64,000 nucleotides of DNA, taken from contig BCKC01000001.1 of assembly GCA_001600455.1 (NCBI GenBank), forward strand, positions 2,506,441 to 2,570,440, read 5' to 3'. Every line of letters starts with the position of its first letter. Position 1 is the first letter of the stretch. A program made the translations under genes and the position numbers. Shown piece by piece: positions 36,369-47,534 of the stretch. The notes beneath the pieces are model-generated. The model saw nothing but the letters and a program-made list of their open reading frames with translations. It had not been told where the DNA came from and did not search any database. The DNA is from Endocalyx cinctus. Taxonomy: Eukaryota; Ascomycota; Sordariomycetes; Amphisphaeriales; Apiosporaceae.

Positions 36369-38054
36369 ATGGCAACCATTTCAACCCTCCCAGTCGAGAT
36401 CCAGCTCCTCATCATCCAAGATCTAACCCTCGACGACGTATTGGCGGTGCGACTAACCAGCCGCGCATTCTACGCCGCCTTTACGCCTCCCCTGAGCGAT
36501 CCGAAGCTAGTCTTCCGAATCGCCCGCAACACCTTTCCCAAGGCGCGTCTGATGATGCAACCACCGCAACCGCCGTCGCCGCCGCCTTCTTCGGAATCGG
36601 AACCGGCGTTTTCACCCGACTTTGCGTGGCTCAAGGGGTTAATCCCCACCCGTCTCGCCGCCGTCGTCCTGCAAAAGGACCGGTTCGTTGGCGGACGGTT
36701 TCTCGACGACCGGCCCAGGCACCGGCGCGGAGGATTGCCGGCCGAGGATTCGCACGGGGACGAGCTGAGGGGGCGGGTCGCTAACGGGTGGAAGGTGCTC
36801 GGTCGCATCTCCGGGGTTTATCGCGAGGTTTACGCGGAATCGGAGTCTCGGCCCGAGAGTAAGAAGACGAAGGGAAAGGAGAAGGAGAAGGAGAACGGGA
36901 AAGAAGAGGTAATGCCGTCGTCGTCGTCATCCGCCGAAACCTGGTTTACGACTTCCGTCGAAGACCTTCGAGATCTCGCCGCCCGGGAACGCCGCGTTTA
37001 CCTTGCCGCCGTATCCCTGATCCTCCGCCTATCGCGGCAAGACTGCGAGGACTTCTTCCTGATGTACGCCGCTCTCGCGGACGCGTTTCAATTCCCACCA
37101 GTAAAAAAGGTCGAGGAGGAGCAGATGGAGGATAGTAATTTTTCTTTCCAGAGTAACCGCAGTGGTGGTGGCAGTAGTGGGCAGCAGCAGCAACAGAAAC
37201 TCCAAGCGCACGCACAGAAATTGCTGCAACTGCAACGACACAGAGCCAAGCAGCTCGCCGAGCAGGAAAAGAAGAACAAGAATATCTACGATTGCACACG
37301 CCCTACCATAACCTCAATAATACCAAATTTAAAAAACCTTCTATACCCATTTTCCTCATCCGACACCAACGATTACGACGAAAATAACAATGATCCCAAC
37401 CGTTACCCGACTTCCGCCCGCCACCTCGACCGAGGCAACACGTGGCTCACCTCGTTCATCTTCCGACACGGACCCGCCACCTTCTGGGAGCAATGGCACC
37501 TACGACGACGACGTGGACCCTCCTCGAGCTCGGAATACCCTTTGGACGGCGTCGCGAAACGTCCCGCCTCGTCGGACGCGGACGCGCACCACGTGCGGAA
37601 CTTGATCCGCGAAGAATGGGCCGCGCGCTCGGCCGAGCAGGTGCGCCTCGAGAGGGAGGTATCGTCGCGGATCTGGTACGGGTTGCGCGCGCGGGCGCGC
37701 AACGGCCCCGTCGTCCCGCCGGGGGTCGCGTACGACGCGGCGAGGGATAACCCGTGGAACGTCGAGGACGAGCTGTTCGGGCTGCTGGAGGACTGCCGCC
37801 GCGGGATGTCGGAGGAGGAGAGCGAGACGCGTCTGGCCGGGAGCGAGTGGGCGTGGTTTCGGTGGCGGGAGCCGGCGCTGCGGGATCGGTACCCGTGGAT
37901 GGCATCGCGGGAACAGATTGGGATTCACGAGGTGGTCGAATACGACTACGAAAGGATCTGCTCGATACTTCACGTCGTTGGAAATCTAAGCGGTGGGGAT
38001 CCTACGGAGGTTTTTGACAGTTTAGATGACGTGAACTACCTTATATGGCTTTGA
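36369..38054 (+). CDS. F-box protein
   Basis: One exon of 561 residues. The first 35-45 residues carry an F-box-like helix set: STLPVEIQLLIIQDLTLDDV followed by LAVRLTSRAFYAAF. This is the region that binds Skp1 in SCF ubiquitin ligases. Low-complexity segments follow: a Pro/Ser stretch (about 63-78), a Lys/Glu stretch (about 160-178) and a Gln-rich coiled-coil-like segment (about 270-305). The C-terminal half is Arg/Trp-rich and GC-rich, with no recognised substrate-binding repeats such as LRR, WD40 or Kelch. This layout is common among lineage-specific fungal F-box proteins. Its target is unknown. The several opposite-strand frames here are shadows of the GC-rich codon use. Confidence 0.85.
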   Translation: MATISTLPVEIQLLIIQDLTLDDVLAVRLTSRAFYAAFTPPLSDPKLVFRIARNTFPKARLMMQPPQPPSPPPSSESEPAFSPDFAWLKGLIPTRLAAVVLQKDRFVGGRFLDDRPRHRRGGLPAEDSHGDELRGRVANGWKVLGRISGVYREVYAESESRPESKKTKGKEKEKENGKEEVMPSSSSSAETWFTTSVEDLRDLAARERRVYLAAVSLILRLSRQDCEDFFLMYAALADAFQFPPVKKVEEEQMEDSNFSFQSNRSGGGSSGQQQQQKLQAHAQKLLQLQRHRAKQLAEQEKKNKNIYDCTRPTITSIIPNLKNLLYPFSSSDTNDYDENNNDPNRYPTSARHLDRGNTWLTSFIFRHGPATFWEQWHLRRRRGPSSSSEYPLDGVAKRPASSDADAHHVRNLIREEWAARSAEQVRLEREVSSRIWYGLRARARNGPVVPPGVAYDAARDNPWNVEDELFGLLEDCRRGMSEEESETRLAGSEWAWFRWREPALRDRYPWMASREQIGIHEVVEYDYERICSILHVVGNLSGGDPTEVFDSLDDVNYLIWL

Positions 38055-38394
38055 ATATTGCCTGGTTTATCTAGCGTAGAGTAAATGCCGACTTAGTAGT
38101 CAATTATTCCCATAATAATACACTTAGTATTATTAATAAGTTCGAATGAGATGATATCCCGCATTGATGAAGTGTAATAATGTCTTTTTTTTTTGTTCTT
38201 CTATAATTGTATATACTTTCTCTATCGGAACAATGGATATCGTTACTACAAAAGAAATTCATAAACCCGCTATATATATAACCCAACCAACCAGGGACCC
38301 AACCCGCAACCGATCATCGAAGATAATTTAAAACCTAAAAGGGGATGAAGTAGAAATAGAGAAGAAGGGAAAAGAAGAGGAAGAAAAAGGCATC
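38055..38394. other. convergent 3' region
   Basis: 340 bp between the ends of the F-box and aldehyde dehydrogenase genes, with a T-run near 38186-38194. No gene. Confidence 0.6.
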
Positions 38395-40093
38395 TTAATA
38401 AGTCAAGTTAATCATGATAGTCTTGGACTCGGTGTACATGCGCATGGCATTGATGCCGTTCTCCCGGCCGAGACCGCTCTCCTTCATGCCGCCGAAGGGG
38501 GTCATGGGGAAGACGAGACTGACGCAGTTGATGCCAACCATGCCGCTGTCGATCTCGGACGATAACCGCATGGCGCGGTTGATATCCTGGGTGAAGACGC
38601 CGGCCATGAGGCCGTAGTTCGTGTCGTTGGCCTTGGCCAAGATCTCCTCTTCCGTCTTGAAGCTGTTGAGGATGGCGACGGGGCCGAAAATTTCCTCTCG
38701 GGCGAGTTCCGCATCCTCGGCCACGTTGCAGAAGACGGTTGGGGGTACGTAGTAGCCCTACGATACTAGTTAGTTTCAAGTTGTTATGCACGATAGGGTG
38801 AGTGGATGGGTGGGTAAGCGGGTAGATGGGTGGTCCACCCTCGGCCCGAGTCTAGTAATGATAATTTTAAAAATAACTCACCTTGTCACCGATTGCCGAT
38901 CCACCGGTCAACAGGGTACCCTGGTTGCGACCTCTCTCCATAAATCCCGTCACTCGCTCAAACTGCTTCTTGTCGACCAGGGGACCGAGGATGGTGGAAG
39001 CCTCATCCGGGTCGCCAATCGTCTTGGCCTGCGCCTCGAGCGCCTCCTTGTACTTCTGGACGAACTTATCGTAGATCCCCTCCTGCACGTACACCCTCGA
39101 CGCGGCGAAGCAGGCCTGACCCGACGCCATCGTGATACCCTGGACGCACCAAGCGACGGCGTTGTCGATGTTGCAGTCGTCGAAGACGACGGCGGGGCTC
39201 TTGCCGCCGAGCTCGAGCGTTACGCGCTTGAGGTTGCTCTTGGCGGCCATCTCCTGGATCTTGCGTCCGACGGGCGTCGAGCCGGTGAAGCTGATCTTGC
39301 GGATCCTCATGTGGCTGGCGAGGAGGGCGCCGGTGGAACCGTCACCGGAAAGAATCTGGAACACACCAGGGGGGAAACCGGCTTCCTTGATGAGGGAGCC
39401 GAGCGCGAGGGCCGCATACGGAGTCTTCTCCGACGGCTTAAGGATGAAGCAGTTTCCGCTGGCGAGGGCCGGGGCGGCCTTCAGACCCATGCTGAGCATC
39501 GGGCCGTTCCAGGGGATGATGCCGGCGGTGACGCCGAGGGGCTCGTTGCGGACGATCTTCAAGAAACCATCTTCTTGGGGGTAAGACTCGCCAGCGAACT
39601 TGTCCGCCCAACCGGCGAAGTATCGGAGGAATACGCAAGATAGGGTCACGTCAAAGGGGCCGTAGGCGTTTACCGGGGCGCCCATGGTTATGCGAGTAAG
39701 GGTGGCTAGCTCGGCGACGTGCTTCTCGATGAGGTCGGCTAACTTCAACATCAAGTCTCTCCGCTGGGCCGGAGGGGTCTTCTTCCAGGACGGGAACGCC
39801 TTTTCAGCAGCGGCAACAGCCGCGTCGACGTCGTGTTCGTCGGATAAAGCGACGTCATTGGCGACAAGCGAGCCGTCTTTAGGGTTGTGTACCTCAAGCT
39901 TCTTGGGGTTGGCCGTCTCCACATACTAAAGACATTTGTATTAGTATAAAACTTAGACAGTAGTCTTCTTCTACTTCTTCGAGCTTACCTCGTTGTTGAT
40001 GAAGTTCTTCTTGGGTAGGTTTGTCTTGGACCAGGGGAAGTAGGAATCGACCTTGCCGTTAACGGCGATATCAGAAATAGCCAGGCTACCCAT
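38395..40093 (-). CDS. Aldehyde dehydrogenase (NAD(P)+)
   Basis: Three minus-strand exons, 40093-39989, 39925-38882 and 38757-38395, encode 503 residues, the normal length for the family. All three exon joins are phase 0. Visible landmarks are IIPWNGPM (substrate tunnel and cofactor site), KPSEKTPYAAL with the cofactor-binding Lys, FTGSTPVGR, catalytic Glu273 in VTLELGGKSP and catalytic Cys307 in GQACFAASR. Near the C-terminus EEIFGPVAIL and PFGGMKESGLGREN are also conserved. It oxidises aldehydes to carboxylic acids, probably in the cytosol since no targeting peptide is visible. The Cys context (GQACFAAS rather than GQCCCAGS) suggests a branch other than the main acetaldehyde enzyme, perhaps one for aromatic or semialdehyde substrates. 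The exact substrate cannot be stated. Confidence 0.93.
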
Positions 40094-43000
40094 TTTGTAT
40101 AACTAGTGAGATGTTATAATAAAGTGTGAATCAATCTTATGTGGGTTCTAGTTGTAGGAATGGATCGTGGTTGATTCGGGGAGGGTAGTCGGCGGTCTTC
40201 AAGATAAGGTTCGATGAAGAAGGAGGATGAAGGATGAGAAGAAGTAAGTTGGAATAATGTCTAAGTTAAGTTCTCGAGTTGAAGATGAAGGAAGGCGTCC
40301 GTGGTTATATGTGCGATGACATCCCACCTTTCCACGGTTAATCATCGATAAGGCTAGTTTATCAGGGATGATGTACTGTGTAGTATACATCCATCTATCC
40401 CGGCCAAGCTCTACTATGTACAGCTGACGAAACATGATCGTCTACGCTGACAGATTCGGGGTCTATGCTATTTTCAGGATTCCATTCTCCGTTTTTTGAT
40501 CACGGCTTTTCTTGAATCGGTTGGTCCCCGTATCTTCGCCCAGGCCAGATAAGTCAGCACTATTTTAATATACCAGTGGGAATATAAAATAGTGTAGATT
40601 TCAAGTGGATTCAGAGTTTCAGGGAAGGGAATCCTTGAACAGATACAACGGGTGATTGTGATAAAAAAAAAAAAAAAAAAGGTGTGCTATGTATGCGTAT
40701 GATTTCTATTAGGATTAAGTTGAGTAAGTATTACCCAGTAAGTACTAAGTATATCCATATGGATCTGACTGGCTTGGCGACTTCTTGTGATACATGTACT
40801 CTGTACGCATACTGTTATATCACTTGAAAGAGGTTCAAGCGAAGGATTACCAGCACTTGCATTAGTATATCTTACCACCAGCATAACGTATATTTATTTA
40901 CGTATAATGAATTACCTAGGTAGTAAGTAGTATAGATCGTCAGGACATCTAAGTATCTAGTATCTATCTAATCTGTATAGAGATCTTATGTTGTGATACT
41001 CTCTAGATCGATTCTAACTAATTTATTTGATTTATTTGTAACCTTCTTTTCAAAGGAAAAAAAAAAAAAAAAATCTCCATCATGTTGTCTTATATTAACG
41101 GATGTAACTTAAAAGATCATCTTTGAACCATTGAACCATTGAGAACTCTCCCCCACACAGAGTCTGCATGAAATTCCGAACGGAGATTTCTATGCCGTCG
41201 GAAGAGGTTTAGATTTCTTCTTTTTACTTCTTTTTTTTCTTTCTTTTTCTTTATCTACAATACTACCCTGAACATACCCTGCCCTACTATGCTTAAGTAC
41301 TTAAGTACGTATCTTATACGCATGCCTTAGTGAATGCTGCACTACCCTACCTCTCCGCCTCTGTAAATAAGTACTCTAGCACCTATATGTATAGCGGGTG
41401 TACTTACTGATAGAATACCCTGTCTGCCTGTTCTCTAAGATAGGCCAGTGTCGATACTGACTGAAATAGATACAGTGGACCTTAGTACGTTAGTGTACCC
41501 GAATCCCAATCTTCATTCCCTAACTTCACCGCTAACTCAGGGGTCCCCGGCTTTTCGTTCCCAATTTACTGGGTTCTCGCGGCAGGCAACTTTTGGAGGC
41601 ACTTTCAACACCGTACTCGTGCATTTCTTTACCAAAAACAATTTTCCACCGACGCATAATATACAACCTATGACGCCTACTAAGTAATGAATCTATACAC
41701 TAGTATATATCATATCATCGTACTTCATATCTACAATGCTATCAAATGAAAGTCGCCTGTTCTTGTGACGCTAATGGTGGTATGAAAGTGGTGGCAACGC
41801 AAATCATCTCCCTACGTCTTGATAAATGCTGGTATGCGTATACGTACATACTACTCTTCGTAGCCACACCTTCCAAGACCCTGAGGTCATCATTCAACCC
41901 GCATCATCATTCCCCTTCAAGGATTTTAACGCCGTACTGGGTATACACTAAAACAGGATCGCTTTTACTACGCTAGGACTAAAAGAAGAAGAAGACAAAA
42001 CGCCATATTAAAAGAGCAGAGCCCGAAGAGGAATTAATCCTTATCAACCCTCGCTCTTGTCATACTAGATTAGGTATATCACCCATGATTTACAAGGAGA
42101 CCAAAACAAAAAAAAACACAAGGGAAACGCCATCCCGCGAGGCACAGCTCGCTTCTCGAAAGCCAAGGCTGGGGATAGAAAGCAACAATAAATTTAGATT
42201 AGTGGTTTGCCTTTACAATGCTACACGCCACAACTTCCTCCACCGGGGGGTACTTCATCCGACACTGATTCGGCGTCGCATTTTAATTTTCCAACTACCG
42301 TTATATAGAATGGAGTAAGTTGAGGCTGTGAGGTTAAGTTAGCGCTGACGTTGTATTTTTAAGGCTTTCTCCGCCGCCTATATTGTGGTGTAGTAGACTA
42401 CATAGTAGTGATTCTGTCTGGTATTATCCAGCATACAACTGCTTGGCAGCTTACAAGTACAAGCGAAACTGGTGGGGAGAGCGAATAGGGAAGAAACGCA
42501 ACGATCGGCATACGCATACACGACACAGCACAACACACTCTTGTCAGACTCGGACTGCGTTGCCCGCGCACTGCACTACATATAGTGCAAACGCGCTTTG
42601 TTTACTGACAGTTCAGTTTCACAATTTAAAATAGATACTACAAGCCTCTACATAAGTCGATATACTATAGTCAGAGCTCAAACTCGGAGAGACAACCCCA
42701 GAACCCGGCCTTTTAGTGGAGAAAGAAAATCGTTGATCATCTACCGCAGTATCGCGATATGCTATATATAGATGCATAGAATCAGGAACAAGGACAAGAA
42801 CGTGTGATTACATAAGTTGGATTTTAAGCATAAGGTTACTGTGTTTGTTCGTGGTTGGGCCATTCATTCTATAACATCCACTAACATCCAAAACATCAAC
42901 TCCATCGAACTAAATGCTACTTTCACAAATACTCATCGTCCTTTGAATAAAAATATAGGCCTGAGAAAATAAGGTAACGCCAACTGGGGCATTCTAAATA

Positions 43001-44383
43001 TCAAATAAAAAACTTGCTTCGAGAGAGTAAATGTTTTCAGTCCTTACACAGTCCTACTTAGAAGAAGGAAAAAAATCCCGAGCGAGACCGGTCGAACGAG
43101 ACACGGCGCTTCATTATTTAGCCGGTGCTACTAGGAAGATTTGAAAAAAGTCATCGGGAGTGACGGATCGGAATAGATTAGTCAGGTAGGACTCTCCGCT
43201 GTTTCTGCCCTGTCATTATGCGAAAGCGAAGCGAAGCAAAGAGAGATTCATAGAAGCCAATTTGTCGAAGAAGAAAACCATCCCCTTTCTGTCGCACATC
43301 GTGTGCAGGTCGGACAGAGGGAAGGAAGAAGAGTTGCAAGGCCCTTGCCCACGTCATATTTCTTCTCATAATTTTCATGCAAATCAGAAAAGAAGAAGAA
43401 TAACTAAATGATATTAGATGTGAGTTACATGATTATGAATCTTGACAAATATTCTTTCCCTTATGATGAAGAGGCTCTCTTTTTGGTGGCCCGTCACGGT
43501 GCTTGCGCGACGTTTTTTTTACGTCTAAGTAAGCAAATCTTAAATCAAGCCTCCGTTTAATAGATTTCTCACCTCAGATCAAGCGCCATAAGCCGGAGGG
43601 TGGCTGTCAAGCCGATGGGAAGAATACCTTCGGCCGTCATAACTCCATCTTTCAAAAAGGGGCTGGTTCATCATTGAACAACTCCACGGAAGACATTTTG
43701 GATCTAAATATGTGGGTAAGTTATGTATCATAACTACTGGATAACAGCTTTAGTATCACAAACGATAACTTCGTTCTACTGCATATCCCGCGGACAACCC
43801 GGAGCGGGATCGGAATCTGCTAGACCGAGTGTCATTGTGATATCTCGCTTTCAGATTCCTCGATTGGACGTAAGGAAATGGGCATGAGAAGAGAAAAAAA
43901 AAATCCGAGTCAAATGCGCGGCAGCAAAGGCGTTCGCTAGGAGACGAATATCAATGAGTAAGAGCGCTGATTAGCTCTAGGCTCAATGGATTCGTGAATA
44001 GCGCAAGCTCGAATTTCTTCGATATTGCAGTTCAGAGCCCTCAATTATGAATGTATAGAGGGACGAGAAATAGCAATGAGGGATGTCAAAAGAAAGTTTT
44101 ATTGACAATAAATCACCTTTTTTTTCACACAAAAAGGATCTAAAAAGTAAACTAATGCTAAAGCGAACCAAGAAGTTAAGAGTCCATGTCTGGCGCCCGG
44201 ATACACGTTAACGTCGTATATCTCTAGCTAAAGATACCCACTCTCATCCGAGATATACTCGCCCGACCCACCACTTTAGTGATCAACCCATCGTATTTTC
44301 TCACTTTTAGTCCCATCTGCCTCTATTACGCTCTCTATATTCCAACTTCATCCTTATTTATACACATATACATTTTTCTCTGC
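40094..44383. other. 4.3-kb non-coding stretch
   Basis: No supportable gene. It contains the promoter of the aldehyde dehydrogenase at its left end, an A-run at about 40662-40680, another A-run at about 41056-41073, and a CTTAAGTACTTAAGTACGTA patch near 41291. The short frames in this part show no recognisable domain. Confidence 0.55.
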
Positions 44384-45254
44384 CTAAATCCCCTTCTTCT
44401 CAGCCTCGACCTTAGCCCGGACGTTGAAAGCGTTGGTGATATCCTCAAGCGCGACGTAGACGATGTAGCCGGGGATGAAGACCCAGAGGGTGTTGAAGAA
44501 GACGAGGTAGAGCCACAGGTACATCCAGTTGCTCGTGTCGAGGTTGTAGCTCATCGTCAGCCATTCCGGGCAGAACGTCATCCATCCTCCGTACAGCTCG
44601 CACGTGGCGATAACAATCATCAACACGTTGGCCCGCGCATCCTTCTTCGCCAGACAGTAGCACGTCAATACCGCGAGGGGGCCTACGACGAAAACCGTTA
44701 GGATTTCGAGACTAAGAACCGACTATAGAATAGGTTAGCGTATTAATCAAAAATATTTCTTGTTCTTCTTCCTCTTCTTTTTTTTTCTCTCTCATTCTCT
44801 TTCTATGGGAACATGTTTCGCGTATATGTATTGTAAGGGAAGAAAAACAACGCACCAAATCAGCGCCACCCCATCTCTTATCGGCCTTCGCGTAAACCAT
44901 CCACAGCTGAGCGAACGGGTTATCGCCGCCGGCCTGGGGGCCGTAGGCGCGATCGTTGTAGCCGAGGAAGTTGTGGGCGGTGGGCGCGAGGCCGTGCGGG
45001 TTCGAGACGGACGAAAGGGGCATCCAGGAGAAGAGGCAGTGGTAGACGAAGCTGCCCTCGAGGACGAAGTGGATGAGGGCGTCGAAGGCGTGCCAGATGA
45101 ACATGAACCGCGTCGTCGCCGTCGTCGTCTTCCGGTCGAGCGAGTACAGGGACAGGCTGTAGGCGACTCCCAGGATCACCACCGTCGATGCTAGCGACAC
45201 CAGCGTCGTCTGGTCGAACAGATCCGCCGGAAGCGATTCTTTGAAGGAATCCAT
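44384..45254 (-). CDS. Emopamil-binding-protein (EBP) family sterol isomerase
   Basis: Two minus-strand exons, 45254-44856 and 44722-44384, encode 245 residues. The 133-nt intron starts GTGCGT, has GCTAAC and ends TCTATAG; the frame is phase 0. The protein is a multi-pass membrane protein with the EBP signature: IHFVLEGSFVYHC has the paired His62 and Glu66 that correspond to the catalytic H-x3-E of animal EBP, and ELYGGWMTFCPEWL follows in the second exon. A further WMYLWLYLVFFNTLWVFIPG segment is conserved in form. EBP enzymes shift the C8 sterol double bond to C7 in the ER. In fungi the same step is normally done by the unrelated Erg2, so this homologue may act on other sterols or be a binding protein. 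The C-terminus EKKGI is Lys-rich and could help ER retention. Confidence 0.88.
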
Positions 45255-45933
45255 CTTTTAGTAGATGTGTTTTATTATTGAAAAATAAAGGGGTAAGCTT
45301 TCACGTAGAAATCTGAGATGAGAAATACAGGCAATAAAGACAGAAAGGAAAAGAAAGAAGAAATCGGAACAGAAATGATCAATTGAATTCAATCAGAAAA
45401 AAGCTTCTCTTTCTAATTAATTACTCTCTATCTTATCATCAATTGGCACTAAAAACGATGCGATGGTTAAATTACATCGCATGAAACTTTAGAACGAGTG
45501 GGGAAAAAGAAGCTGGAACGGAACAGTAAGATTATTCAGGGTCCTCTGATTACAGTGGTCCGTGTGGAATACAGTACACAGTAGACGTCAAATAAACACC
45601 GACAGATCCGAATCCCGATTTTGCATTTTCATACGGCACCGTATACGTACAATATATCCTATCCCAGCCTTTGAATGTATTTTGCGCCTAATCCTCTGGC
45701 TCACGAAAGCAGCCCAAGCTAGCTAACCAGCTGAAAGTAGTACGAAGCACATCTTGGGTAGAATAGAAAGAGGACGTCTCTGAAGTCTCGTAAAGCAATT
45801 ATCACTTTTCCTTCACGGTATATGGTATATGGGTATATGGTGATGTTAACCTTCTATCTTGTACCAAGCTGAGACAAAAGAAAAGTGCTGATTACGATTG
45901 AGGTGTTATCGTTATTGTCTCGATATTTTGATA
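45255..45933. other. intergenic region
   Basis: About 0.7 kb with no gene seen; it should hold the promoter of the EBP gene and the 3' end of the receptor gene. Confidence 0.55.
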
Positions 45934-47534
45934 TCATGCTCCAACGTCTTCTCGCTGTGTCATACAGCAGGAACCAGGCCGACTACTAATCGTGATTTCC
46001 GACGTACTAGCTTTCCTTGACGCGGTACTCGTCATCCTATCTGGATGGCTATGTGTAGACGCGATCCCGTCTTGGTCTACGTCGCCCCCAACTTGACTCC
46101 ACGGCGGCGATTCCAAGCGATGACTCCGGCTCAGACGATACCGAAGGTTGACAAACAGCATTTGCACATCCTCCCACGATATGTAGATATATATCAGCGC
46201 GTTCCAGAAACCTTGCAGCGGCAACACTATGGCACTCATAATCTCCAGTGGTAACGAGGTCTGGTTGACGTGGACGAAGCTGTACACGCGGTTGGCCGAT
46301 GACGGTATCCAGGTGACCAGGATCGCGGTGAAGAAGAAGATGGCGAACTTGGTATACTTCCACGCCGCGTCGTTGGCTTCGTAATGCCTCCGATTGCGCC
46401 TCATCTTTGCCCAGTGCCTCGACGGGGCTTGTCCAGAACTCAAAGGAACCTGGAGGGTGCTGGTATGGACGTTAGCCGTATTTCCGGAAGGGCTTCCTTG
46501 CGTACTATCGACGTGTGGCGATGATGAGATGGTGACCGAGTAAGAGCCGGGTATTCTGCTCCCTTCTCTCTTCGCCGCTGACCCGGTTCGGAAAAGTGGT
46601 GCGAGGTTGATGGCATTTTGGCTAGGTTCGACAGCCTCGCTCGTGACCATCACTTCGGTCGTCCTTGTCCCTATTACATCGTCTAGCGTCGTCAATTCCC
46701 CGTAAGCGCTGCCGCGGTTACTAATGTCGCGGAGCGTTTTTCGTATCCGATATATCTTCCGTCCAGCCCGGATATATATGAAAAATGTCACGAGAATAGC
46801 TAGCCTAGTTTACGATAAAGATAAGCAACTCAATTTACATCACAATTTTTTTTTTTTTCGAGGCGACTCTTACCAAACCGGCCCGTAAAATGTCGCGATG
46901 CGGAGGATGTCCCATCGAGAGCTCACCCAACACCACAGTGTCGCGTCGCCGTATATGCGCCCCTTCGACTCGGTGGAGATAGGGATATAGGCAATCGCAG
47001 GGATCATCGGCAGACCGTAGCATACGGTGAGATACCATTTTTCCATCTTTCGGAGTTCCTCGACGTGGAACTTGTAGTAGACTTTCAAGTACACGTTAAT
47101 AGCCATGGCCAGGGTCCAAAAAGCATCCGCCGGCAAGAACCTGTAATAATAGCATACCGCAAGTTAGCAAGGACTTTCTTCGATCTTTAGCGGCACGCCA
47201 CCTATAATAAGTTCCTGTGACTTCTTTTCGTCATGATTGAGTTGGATAGCGGTGACGGGGGCTGGGTTACCGACATCTGTATCAAAACTGCTTGAAACTG
47301 ACACCCGGCCGAGTTCTGTCGGCTCAGATAACCCCTCGCGATCAGAGTCGCGACGTTAGTGAGCATGTTTCCGAACGAGGCGTAAAACACGAGTCGGTTG
47401 ATAGGCTTTTGGAAACCGTTGGAGGTTAGGAAGGTGACGATGATGAAGACGCATCCTGCGAGGGAAAAGGCCGAGCCAACCCTCTCGATGATGCTTATCG
47501 CATCGAGATCTCGTTGCGTTAAGCCGCCGGCCAT
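45934..47534 (-). CDS. cAMP-receptor-like G-protein-coupled receptor
   Basis: Three minus-strand exons, 47534-47275, 47140-46874 and 46804-45934, encode 465 residues. Seven hydrophobic segments are visible: two in exon 1, three across exons 2 and 3 and two more after a long third cytoplasmic loop of roughly 130 residues rich in Ser and Thr. Exon 2 motifs FLPADAFWTLAMAINVYLKV and ELRKMEKWYLTVCYG, and the late FWNALIYIYISW, are typical of fungal cAMP-receptor-like (CRL) GPCRs, which signal through heterotrimeric G proteins. The C-terminal tail is Ser-rich. Intron 2 (69 nt) is standard (GTAAGA...CTAG). Intron 1 (134 nt) has a good branch and acceptor, but the only frame-compatible donor is GTCGGT, a weak match. 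The ligand is unknown. Confidence 0.85.

Noticed and set aside
43690..43730. ATGTGG|GTAAGT resembling the donor of HET-MFS exon 2
   Set aside because: The upstream sequence does not encode a matching peptide, so it is a chance splice-like site.
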